DNA of 64,000 nt from contig VZRZ01007765.1 of NCBI GenBank assembly GCA_013398175.1, positions 272,354 to 336,353 of the forward strand, given 5' to 3'. Source of the DNA: Climacteris rufus. Taxonomy: Eukaryota > Chordata > Aves > Passeriformes > Climacteridae. The notes beneath the pieces were generated by a model, which saw only the letters and a list, made by a program, of their open reading frames with translations, had not been told where the DNA came from and did no database searches. Positions 27,901 to 37,498 of this stretch are shown one piece after another (position 1 is the first letter of the stretch; each line of letters opens with the position of its first letter). A program made the position numbers and the translations under genes.

Positions 27901-29023
27901 TAAGAAGCACTTCACATTTTTCCTTTGCTGTAACCCAACCCAGACTTGTGCCCAGAAGAGACAGCCTCCTTTGATCATTGCAGATCCATGTTGACATGTC
28001 CCATGCCATCCTTCACTCTCTAATCTCTCAGCACAGTGCACATTGAACACATTGCTGTACACACACTCATTACCGTTCTGAACAAGAAACCACATATATT
28101 GTACCAGAAACCACAACTAGACAAAAGTCATTGGTCAAAGATCATTTACATTCCTTTTTAGTTGTTTTTCCCTCCAGAGAAGCTCTGATATACCAGGAGA
28201 TTTGAGCTATAGTTTTTTCCCAGCACAGTGCTTCTTTACACTTGGGTGGGACAGGAGCGGCGACGGGAGATGCAGGAGCTTTACTTTGCTGCTGCTTTTT
28301 TCCATTTTCTGACTTCCTAACTCTCTCTTTTCCACTGAGTATGAGAAACTTCTCTCTACTGTCTTGTCTCACCCATCTTGGCACCTTTCTTGGAGGAGGA
28401 AGAAGGTGGAAGGAGAGCTGGTGGCACACATGTTGTAACTCCACATACAAAGCCTTTGCAGCAGACAGAGGTGCAGCTGTGCCTTGTGGAGTGCAGAGCT
28501 GCCATGCACTGAGTGCCAAGGCAGCACCAGCTCAGTGCAGTACCTCCACACTGGGGTGTGGTTTAGGGGTCTGAACACTTGGGTGGGGAATAGTGTTGAT
28601 ATCAGACAGTGGTTGTAAAATTAAAGGATGTTTTGAAAGCAGTGAGAATGTCAGGCAAAAGCCCAAAACACCAACAGGGTACTTTTGCAAGGCAGCATGT
28701 CAGCTGGAGAGCAGCAGTGCTCTTGCAGCCACAGCACTGGCCAGCCCCTGAGCCTGTGTTTCTGGTGGCTCATGGTGCACCAGGTGGTCACTTTTCACCC
28801 CTCCCCTAGGAGCGGGAGAGAGCATGCACATCTTCTTGGCACCTTCTATTTATTTATAGCACCTTGGCGCACTCCCTGAAGCTACATCTATGCAGAGGCC
28901 TCAGCCCTCCTCAAAATACATCAAGAATTCTGGTGGAAGTGGCAGATAAAGAAATGGTCAAGCATTTTTTGACTTTCAAGGCTGACTAGTACATAGATAT
29001 CCCATAGCAAACTGTAGAAATCA
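24910..29023. other. Non-coding, no gene seen; contains a perfect 12-bp palindrome
   Basis: At 25,196-25,207 the sequence ttaagtacttaa is a perfect palindrome followed by the AT-rich ataaattaattt, an enhancer-like texture over about 25,180-25,260. At 28,085-28,094 and 28,106-28,115 the word agaaaccaca is repeated at 21-bp spacing. The segment 28,142-28,574 is open on both strands (125 codons minus, 110 plus) without recognisable protein content. No gene is called. Confidence 0.5.
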
Positions 29024-29799
29024 TTGCCATTGGTTTCAGTGGGAGCACCATAGAGCCTTTAATGAGGTCAACCATAAGGACATGGATTTGACATCAGAAG
29101 CAATTCCTGATGTGCTTGTTCTCTGCTCTCAGAGGAACCCTGGCTTTCTTTCACAGCTGGCAATATACCAAATCCAACAGCTTATTCTGGAGTTCTCTTC
29201 GTTTTTGTACTAATAGGCAAGACTCACAGCCTAGACTGAAAGACGTAAATATTGGAGACAGGGTCTAAGGTGTGTATCTGCACTCATTTAACACTGGAGA
29301 TCTTAAGAGAACTGCAGGTGACTGCCCACACCTGGGACTTTTTAAGGGGATGATGGTTTCTGTTGGCAAAAGTCACTGAGCTCTGAGTAACTGGGTTGTT
29401 AGGTGATGCATTTTGAAAGCACGTAGCAATCAGAAGCCATACCCCATCCTAAGTCAGGCATGGCCAATTTCTCCCTCCCAGCCAGTCTTCCGCCTGCACA
29501 TCCAAATGGATGTAACATTTCCCTGCCCTGCTGTTCCCAGCTAGCATATACAGTTTCTGCAACTAGCCAAGAGCTGCTGAGTAGCATCACAATGACTACA
29601 TTTGAATGAACCCCAAGCAATTCCTGTCCACATAAAGTTCATTTAAAAAAATGCCTGAGATAAGAGCAGCTGTGTGAACATAAGACGCTTCATTATTTTA
29701 TTGGGCATCTGATTTGTATCTCACTTGCACAATTTTTTCACTGGATTGACCTTATTGACCTCATTGAAGTTTACTAATAATTTCTACAGATCAGAATCA
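29024..29799. other. Non-coding, no gene seen
   Basis: A short motif near 29,026-29,046 (ccattggtttcagtggg) resembles part of the old palindromic repeat noted at 35,644, but is too short to place. The rest has no frames above about 75 codons and no CpG cluster. Confidence 0.5.
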
Positions 29800-29826
29800 G
29801 TCCATATAATTATATATCATAATTAT
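29800..29826. promoter_or_regulatory. Paired TAATTA palindromes, putative homeodomain site cluster
   Basis: Two identical 8-bp palindromes, ataattat, lie at 29,806-29,813 and 29,819-29,826, 13 bp apart start to start. Each contains the TAATTA core bound by many LIM, paired-like and HOX homeodomains. They are followed immediately by an E-box, cagctg, at 29,827-29,832. The arrangement would suit a composite homeodomain/bHLH element. Function is inferred from motifs alone, and such words are frequent in AT-rich DNA. Confidence 0.3.
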
Positions 29827-29880
29827 CAGCTGCTATAAATTGGGGTTGGTCCACTGAAGTCTAATTACACCACCTAAGGA
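29826..29880. repeat. Old palindromic interspersed repeat, decayed copy
   Basis: The succession tcagctg, taaatt, ccactgaagtc, attacacca and cctaagg follows the order of a palindromic ancient repeat that I recall from sauropsid genomes (cagctg-gtgtaaat ... ccattgaagtc ... atttacacc-agctgagg). The central part appears partly deleted. It was recognised from memory and I assign no family name. Confidence 0.45.
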
Positions 29881-30447
29881 GTTGACTCATTTGTTATGAC
29901 TCTGTTATACAATAGGCTGAAGCTAATTATACTGTATGTCTATGTGTGCATCTTGGTGTGTATTTTCCACCTCTCTTTATCCTCTTTCATTCCCCATTGA
30001 TTCTCCAGTGTTTCCAATTACATTAGTTATTTTGCTTCCTGTGGAAATAGTTTCCAAGAGACACTTTTAGGAGCCTGGAATTAACTGACAGTCTGGAAGC
30101 TCAATTTTGTGGCCTTGTGTCTGCTGTGATCTAGAGGTGTCAAATTGCCTACATTTTTACAAATCTAACCTTTCAACATGTTTCAAAGTCAAATTTATAG
30201 CTGTGTATGTGCTTGCAGTTGATTCATTCTAACATCCTAAGCAGAGAGTGTTTCCACTCCAATTAGAAAATGAGCCTTTGATGAAAAATGCAAGGAAATG
30301 GCATTTTTGTTAGTGCTGTTGCAACAGTGAGAATCAGAAACCTTTGATAGCACTTTTTTTGGAAAGGTAGGGGAGAAGCGATCAGAGCCTGTCGCTGTTC
30401 ATCCCAGGCACCCTCTGCATCTGACCTTGAACATACACAGTGCTGTT
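29881..30447. other. Non-coding, AT-rich, no gene seen
   Basis: Contains no frame of note except the edge of a 101-codon minus-strand frame (30,263-30,568) that runs through the tandem repeat at 30,448 and is therefore not taken as coding. Confidence 0.55.
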
Positions 30448-30512
30448 CAGGAGTGAGCAGTGCTGGAGTGGACAGGAGTGGACAATGCTGATCAGGAGTG
30501 GGCAGTGATGCA
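30448..30512. repeat. Short degenerate tandem repeat, about 20-25 bp x 3
   Basis: The word caggagtg starts units at 30,448, 30,473 and 30,493. Each is followed by a variant of ggcagtgctg. The first unit carries an extra gagtg-containing insertion, giving spacings of 25 and 20 bp. This is a small minisatellite-like array. Confidence 0.8.
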
Positions 30513-33500
30513 CAGCCCTTTGGTGAGATCTGGGGAAGGCCCCGCAGGCTCAATGCGTTCCTGAACACGTCCCAGACAGCTCTGAGCCATACTCTGCCAT
30601 ATGATCCAAACTAACTTGTCTGATGACTGGTAGCAAGTTTCAGCTGTTACTAAATCAACTGGAGAAAGCTTCCAGAGATGGCATTGGGTATGTGAGATGG
30701 AAGTGTCCAGATAAGGAGAGCATGCAATGGGTATATCCAATGCTATGGAGTGTTTCAAGAAACAGCTGACATGGGGCTCGTTTGAATTTCCAGAGGCTGG
30801 AAAATGTAAACAGTATGCATTTAAGTGTATTAAATGTAACAAACATTTTTCTTTGCTCAAATGTGCTGCAACAAGAGTGCCATCTTTTTTATTTACCTTG
30901 TTCTGCCTTTTAGTGCCTGCAGTCATTTTATTCACTGATTTGTACTGTGTTAATTGTAGTGTTGTGGCTTGCTGAGTAACAGGTACCTGACCATCCCAGC
31001 ACTCCTGTTGCTGTAGGATAATGCTGACCCAACAGGTTAGCAGGAATCACCATTCAGCTTCTGCGTCCTTGTGGGGTGAGACAACGGCGTTTCCACAGGG
31101 CAGGTCCCTGCACGCCGCGGGTCACACAAAGGGAGGTGCCACGTAACTGTAGACAGCACAGCCTTGGTGCAGGGGGAAGTATATCAACACAGTGGGTGCA
31201 AAACCAGTATTAAAAAGTAATCTCATATTTAATGGGGTTCTGCAGAGAATGCTGCATTTTTACTGAGCATTGTGTCCGTTGTAGTCACTTTCTCTCTCCT
31301 TTCAATTGAGACAAGTGTCATGTAACATCTATTACATCATGGAGACATAAGGGTCAGGAACACCAACTTAAACTTACTGTGTTGTAGCAGAACAGAAGAG
31401 TTCTCACTCTTAACCACTGCTCACACCTTGACCTGCCAACAGGACAAAAGAAAAAAATTGCCTCGGCTCATGCCATAGTTGTTGCTCATCCATTTCCATA
31501 AGTGCTGTGGGAAGATGAAAACCTCAAACTCCCCAAGAGAAAAATTAACTTTTTACTTTCTTCATCTGTAAAACACCTTTCTAGTAAATCACCTCCCTGT
31601 TCAGGAACTGGACATCTCTGTTTCCTCCAGAAAAGCTGCTTCTGTGACCTAACACGTTCAAGCTCTGGCTTCATGTGGTGCAATCGTAGTATTAAAAAGA
31701 GGGATCTTCTGTCAGATACTTCTATTTAGGTGATGATAAACAGATTAAAGTCAAAACTATAGGGAAAAGTAGACCGGCAATTAAATCATCAAGGACAACT
31801 TACTGCAGATTTTGTTAAATCCCCTGGGTTTTAACAAGGTGGAACCCAATCACTTTAAACAGGGCTGATGAGGCTGTGGTTTTACCAGTGCAGCAATGGC
31901 AAGATTCCGCCCTCTGTGCAAAATATTTACAGTCTTTATCTCTAGTTCTTCTCTAGTTTCAGCTGCTTATACTCCTTGTGTGGATTTATTAGTCACTTGT
32001 AATTTCTCCATTGATTTTCGTTAAACTGTTTCCTGGCTCATGATCTTGGCAACATATTTCTGTTGGTTAAACAAGCTTGCTTGTCAAGCAGGTTTTCCCA
32101 ATGTCACAGTTCCAGTATTAACTCTCTTTATTGAGTAATGCTGCTTCTTATCCAGGATGAGATCAGACTTCATAACAAGTGGATCAAAGCCATCCAGTTT
32201 TGATCCAAAATTGGAGCTGAATCCAAGCATTCTTGAAATCTGAGGATGTTTGAGTTGAGTTCTGGTTTGACCCTGCCATGGGGAAAGGTTCAAGCAGTAA
32301 AGTTCAGAGTTGGATTTGTATTATCTTGTTAATTAAAGGAGTTTTTAGTCATGCATTTTGACATTGAGTCCATCTTTCATAACCAATGGTCAAATGTGGT
32401 GAGCTCCTAAACTGTCCAACAAAGTGGTTTAACACCTGCTGAGATGGGCAGCACAAAATTTCCCCAGAAATGCTCTGTTTTACCTAAACAATGTAATTTG
32501 TGCCGGCAGCTGGAGAAACCTGGTCAGTTAGTAGATGGAAACCTGAGAAGCAGCAAAGGGCCAAACTTTTTTGTGTCAGAGTACTTTGATTCATATTAAA
32601 CACTACACATTTCTGAACACTCTGCTTGGATTTCTACCCAAATACCAAAGGGCAGTTACAGATGTATCCATAACAAAGGCAGAATTACTGAAATCTCATG
32701 TGAGAAATGCTGTTCTTACCATTTCTTTCAGCTGAGTTTTGCAAATGAACTACTGCTGATTTGTTCAGATATGGCCCAAATGTTCATATTGATTTTGTGA
32801 GGTGTTCACCCAAACGTCTCAACTGTGGCAAAGGTCTGACCCATCAACCCCCCTCCCCCCAATACGTAGACAAAGACGTTATGGTGTGCAGTGATGCTGA
32901 TAATATTGCATTTCCCAGGAGCTTTTAATGCTACAGTTTGATGAAGACACATTGTGATACATGAGTTTCAAATAAAAAAATATATATTTTACCAGTATTT
33001 CGAAAGAAATTCCTCAGAATGCATTTTAATAATGTAAACTCAGACTCTTATATTTCAGTTATAAGCAAAGAATTATACCATAATAGGTGGTTAGTTTCTT
33101 TTCTTTTCTTTTTAATAACGACAGTAGCTGTTTTTCTAGATAAACACACTTTTGCACCAGCAAAGATTTAATATGTTTCAGCCAAAAAGAAACAAAGTGT
33201 AATAACTGTGTAACTAGGATCATCTTGAAAAGAGCCATGAGTTGTGTAATTGTGGCTTTGTAGTTTATATAATCTGGGAAAACTGATATAAACTTTTGAA
33301 GCATTCTGAAGTTAGTGCCATGCCAGAGTTTAAATGAACTTTGTTCCTGTTTTCCATGCTCAGTTGCTTGTGTAAAAGGAAACATCAATAGTCTCTTCAT
33401 GAAGTATTTTAAAAATATTTATCTAACATGAAAATTTTTGAATTACAATGCTTTTGCAAACTCGTAATGTCCTTGTTTCTGTCTACAAATTGCATTAAAA

Positions 33501-34031
33501 CCTACTATATGCATCATTCCTCCTCTAATACAGAATTCTTGTAGGGACTTGTGATCCTCTATGGGCCCATACTACATTAACCTCATGAACCCACCACTAC
33601 TTTTTTATAATTTCTCTATTATGAGGGGTTTTGTATTGAAAAACTTTTACAATGTTGACCTAAATGAAAGGGGGAGTTAGACAATAAATGTGCCTTGCTA
33701 ATAGTGCAGCGTGTTTTTAGAGGCTTCTAGCTTCCACAATGACACACCTGGTCATTATAGTATGACTTTTATATTTGAGCAGACATGCACAGGAGAATCA
33801 ATGCTTATGTGTTTACCGATTAATTGACTTTTAGCCTTAAATGAAAAGGGAATTTTCTCACATGTGCATTTGGTTACCTCTAATGTATACCTGGTTCATG
33901 TCACCTAAACTTTTTCTGATCTGTAACTGGATCCAGTGACACTTATCTATTGTACAGAGATATCATGAAGATCCATTTCATGTTGTAAAGATGTTCCATC
34001 AAAAGGTAATTTCCAGGGCTCGATACCATCA
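30513..34031. other. Non-coding, no gene seen
   Basis: A small CpG-containing patch lies at 31,070-31,160 (gcacgccgcggg), far too short to be an island. A C-rich run (ccccccTcccccc) is at 32,848-32,860 and an imperfect (ttttc)n run at 33,095-33,113. The 30,492-30,935 minus-strand frame of 147 codons has no recognisable motif. AT content is high from 32,900 to 34,000. Confidence 0.5.
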
Positions 34032-34059
34032 ATACCGCCTATTGATTTCAGTGGGGTAT
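34032..34059. repeat. Possible fragment of old palindromic repeat
   Basis: The partly self-complementary succession atacc ... attgatttcagt ... ggggtat resembles the central palindrome of the ancient repeat seen at 35,644. The short length makes this a weak call. Confidence 0.25.
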
Positions 34060-34493
34060 GCAGTGAAAGTAATCCAATAATAAAAGCATGCAATAATAAT
34101 GTGAAGTACAAATGTCAAATTTAGCAGAAATATTCCTGAGTTTCCATCTCCAGTGGGTTTGTTTCACCTTTATCAACATGTAATGGTGATTTGACTTCAT
34201 TCACAATGATCTATGACAAACTCACATAGGACGAGCATCAGACACAGGAATTTTCCACTCTTTCCTGTTTCCCTGAATACTTTTAAAATTAATTTAATGT
34301 GTTCAGCATTACTAGTTCCACTTAAATCAAAATGAAGAAAAAAATGCCTAATGTGCAGTATCTAGCTAATTGCCCATCTCCAAGCAGGAGTGTAGATTCC
34401 AGCAACTACTGCTACACATGAGGGTGACTGGGGATCTATCCATATTTTTGGTGCTGAGGCCAGTGCAAAACTATTAGAAGTAAACGTGAATGC

Positions 34494-34544
34494 AATAAAA
34501 TGGATACTTTTATTTTACTGTGTCTCTAAAAAAAAAAAAAAAAA
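34494..34544 (+). repeat. AATAAA followed by A17: possible retroposed transcript 3' end
   Basis: A canonical polyadenylation hexamer, aataaa, lies at 34,494-34,499, and 28 bp later a run of 17 A begins (34,528-34,544). That is the geometry of a polyadenylated mRNA end copied into DNA. No parent coding sequence is recognisable in the few hundred bases upstream and I could not define target-site duplications, so this may equally be chance in AT-rich DNA. The A17 run itself is certain. Confidence 0.35.
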
Positions 34545-35643
34545 GAAAAGGTGGATTAACATAAAGGGCCCTTTATTCTGAGAGTGTGTGCTAAGATGGT
34601 TTACAACCTAAACTTATGTTCTACAGAATAATCTCCGGATCCCTGAACTTTCACATGGTAGCTTTGCAGTGGCATGTCCAAAAGGATTGGGTGAGTCTCA
34701 CAGAACGTGATGCAGATGTTGTCCTTGAAGCCTTTGTACAAAATACCTGACACCTTTCAGTGCCAATGGGAGAACCTGTCTCTGTTTTCCCAGCATGTTG
34801 TAACAATTCTCACTCTGCTAAGCCACACTCCGGCTGCAGCAGGAACTTCTAAACAAAACGTTAAAAATGTGTGTCTATGCTCAGTGCCAGATTTCAAACA
34901 CAGGATAGAATCCCAGTGCCAATTTATTACTAATTGTCCCTCCTGGCATTGTCTGTTCAACTCCTTGGAACTGCCAGCCCTACAGATCACTGTAAATACT
35001 AATCTTCTTATACTTGAGGTATCAGGTTTTCTTTGATGTTACCAAACATGTTGACTCTTATCTTGGTTGAATGCACAATCCAGACACAGTTATCATTAAT
35101 AATGTTGTGTCTGCTGCTTCATTACGGAGAAAATAGCAAGATGCTTCCTTTCAAAATGATAGCTTTTCAGCACTTCAATAATGATCAAGCTTATTTGATT
35201 TACACCCTATTTAATGTTCAAAATGAGACACATTTACATCTCTGAATTTAAAAAGGAAGCTAGGCCTCGTCCTGGTAATGCGTATATATGTGCTTAGCTT
35301 GACGCTCACAAGCCCCTTCCAGTAAACAATATACATGAATAAATATGTGCAGGACTGAGGTCCTGTGCTCCATTTACTTGCATGGCTATCCTGAAGGCAA
35401 GGTTTTCAAGACAATTTTCAACCCAGAAAGGGTCTGAATCTGTTAGCTTCAACTGGAACAGGCAGATCCATTTAATTCTCTATTCACGTGATATTTTGCC
35501 AAGTCATTAGCTTAAGTAGAACAATTCATGCTAGCAAAGGCTTTTAGGTGGAATATGAAGAGTTAAAAAAATTACATGTACTAAATTTCATTATACAGAA
35601 GATTAAAAGTCATTCACTAAATTCCACACTCTTGTAAACATAA
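34545..35643. other. Non-coding, AT-rich, no gene seen
   Basis: A 109-codon plus-strand frame at 34,707-35,036 overlaps a 77-codon minus-strand frame and matches nothing I recognise. No CpG cluster, RNA gene or tandem array. Confidence 0.55.
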
Positions 35644-35720
35644 GGCCTGATCTTCACCTGCAGTAAATTGGCATAGAGTTATTGACTTCACTGGTGCCGC
35701 TGCAATTAATATCAGCTGAG
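35644..35720. repeat. Old palindromic interspersed repeat, best-preserved copy
   Basis: Reading left to right: ggcctgatctt, cacctgcagtaaatt, ggcatag, attgacttcactgg, then after a diverged stretch atcagctgag. This follows the full arm-centre-arm order of a palindromic repeat that I recall as widespread and ancient in sauropsid genomes (gatcctcagctggtgtaaat ... gcatagctcc ... attgacttcaatgg ... cagctgagg). Divergence is heavy. No family name is given because the identification is from memory and not from alignment. Confidence 0.5.
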
Positions 35721-35839
35721 CACAAGTCAGTTTTCTATACAGTGACATTTTAGTCTCTTCATGACTCATTAACTTGACCACACACTCCCTGCGAACCTGA
35801 TCTAAAACCTGTATCTCAATTACTTGATCATCCTAAAGA

Positions 35840-36290
35840 ATGGCTAATTAACAATGGCATGCTTAAAAAAATGGAAAGAAAGAAGGGGAGATATATTTTT
35901 ATGTTTTCCATTTGGCAGAGTATTATGCTAGGAATAACACAATATGCATTTCAAGATCTTGTTAATTTTGATGTGATAATGAATGGGAATTCCTAGTGGA
36001 ATTTTTTGTCCAGAAATATGAATGGTATTAGCTCTACAGTTATATGATTAAGCAATAAGACCTGCTGAGGCAGGCACTACTCGGGGATGATTGACTGCTT
36101 TAATTGATTGACATCCAGAGGTAAAGCCAAGGGCACCAATTTACAGATCAGGTCAATTATCTCCTGGTAATGCCCACTTGGTATGTCTTATTGCTATGCT
36201 AATATTAACTGTTATTGAAACATTTTAATGAGTTTTTAATTTAAAAGTGGTAAATTTAAAAAGGGTGAGCATTAAATTATTCAACTTGAA
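35840..36290. promoter_or_regulatory. Candidate conserved non-coding element with duplicated TGATTGAC
   Basis: AT-rich, non-repetitive block. The word tgattgac, a PBX/HOX-type core, occurs twice in direct orientation at 36,088-36,095 and 36,105-36,112, 17 bp apart, with ttaattga between. Further TAAT, ATTA and octamer-like words (atgctaat near 36,197) follow. The combination suggests a TALE/HOX-responsive enhancer, but no conservation or binding data were available and the limits are approximate. Confidence 0.35.
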
Positions 36291-37302
36291 ATAATGGGAA
36301 CTGAAATATTCTGCTTTGCTAATGGTGATGTAAAAGTTTTGTTGTGCATACCAATACTACTAGAGATCATTTTAGTTCATGTCCCAGGGAAGGCAAATTC
36401 TGTTTGGCATTTAATAAAAACCGACAATGTGGCACGCAAAACACCCAGAAATTACCTGAGCAGCTCCCAGAGCCTAGGAAATAAACATGGACTGCCTCAT
36501 CTGAACATTAGGGGGAAAGCCACCACAGGGAGAGGATGCTTAAAGGATGTTAAAGGTCTGCTTATGGAGGCAACAGAAGGTACTCGGTGTGACCCCAAAC
36601 AGAAGCTTATAAAACAGAGGGAGAGGAGTGCAGGATTGGGCACGTGTCTCATAGAGGATAGATGTGTCCCTGGGAAGAGGGAACACACAGGCTCTGCCAG
36701 CCCCCCACCCACCCATCCCCCTGCTTTCTCCACGTGCCTTTGAAGCACAGGCATGAAGCGCTGTGGAGGAACCTGGCTCAGTGTGATGTTCTTGTCAAGA
36801 TCTTACTCCTCTGATTTAGACCAAACTCTATCAAGGAAGATTTAATTTCAAAGAGCCCCACATGTTTTTACAGAGCAGGGAATGTCCCCTGGCTCACTTC
36901 CCCACATCCTGCAAGCTGCCCAGTGGCTTGTGGCTGCTTCAGGCTACCCACAGACCTGGCAAGGTGGAGCACAAGTCAGCACTTCAGCTCTGCTGTGCAG
37001 GAGCACTGGGAGGTGGGATATGTTGGGCCTCAAAGGTGCACACAGCTGCTCTCAGGGCCAGGTTAGAGAGAGTGACAGACCTGTTAAAATTCTGGATGCA
37101 GTTGCAATGTAAGATTGCAGTGGCAACCAGGATATAAGGGTCTATGTGAACAACCTCTAGCAGAAGGGTGGGGAGAGCAAGGGATGGAGTAACATCTCAA
37201 ATCACCACCATAAGCCTCAACAGAGCTCATATATCAGCAAGTCCTGACAGGAGACTACTGAAAAAAACCCAAACAGGACTATCAGGTCTGCAGACTAGGT
37301 GA
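36291..37302. other. Non-coding, no gene seen
   Basis: The plus-strand frame 36,294-36,743 (149 codons) is Lys/Arg-rich without recognisable motif, and an 85-codon minus-strand frame overlaps its end. The next GC-richer patch at 36,860-37,140 is open in two plus-strand phases. No exon is called. Confidence 0.5.
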
Positions 37303-37347
37303 TTTTTTCCCCCTCTCTTCCCTCCCCCTCCACCCCCTTCTCCCTCC
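37303..37347. repeat. Polypyrimidine tract, 45 bp
   Basis: The plus strand is T/C only from 37,303 to 37,347 apart from one A at 37,332, beginning with T6 and then C-rich. Such tracts can adopt triplex (H-DNA) structure, and they also occur upstream of splice acceptors, but no exon is recognisable downstream. Confidence 0.85.
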
Positions 37348-37468
37348 ATTTACTCTTTCTATCAGCCCCTATTTAAGTGAAGACAAATTCGGTTATGCTC
37401 TAGTTCAAATGAAACTTTCCAACTTACAAAGTTTCATTGAGTACCAAATGATGCCAAGCAAGCTTGCC

Positions 37469-37498
37469 TGTCTCTGACTGACATAACAGTCAGAGACA
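37469..37498. repeat. Perfect inverted repeat, 12-bp arms, 6-nt loop
   Basis: The arm tgtctctgactg (37,469-37,480) is exactly complementary to cagtcagagaca (37,487-37,498), with acataa between. As RNA this would form a stable 12-bp stem. It is shorter than a typical pre-miRNA hairpin and pairing does not extend outwards (C opposite T), so no miRNA is called. It could be a cruciform, a dimer-binding site or a palindromic insertion remnant. Confidence 0.9.

Noticed and set aside
36294..36743. 149-codon plus-strand frame
   Set aside because: Unrecognised, begins in AT-rich enhancer-like DNA and is low-complexity Pro-rich at the end; no exon signals at both ends.
37469..37498. Inverted repeat as a microRNA precursor
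   Set aside because: A 12-bp stem is much shorter than a pre-miRNA hairpin and pairing does not continue beyond the arms.
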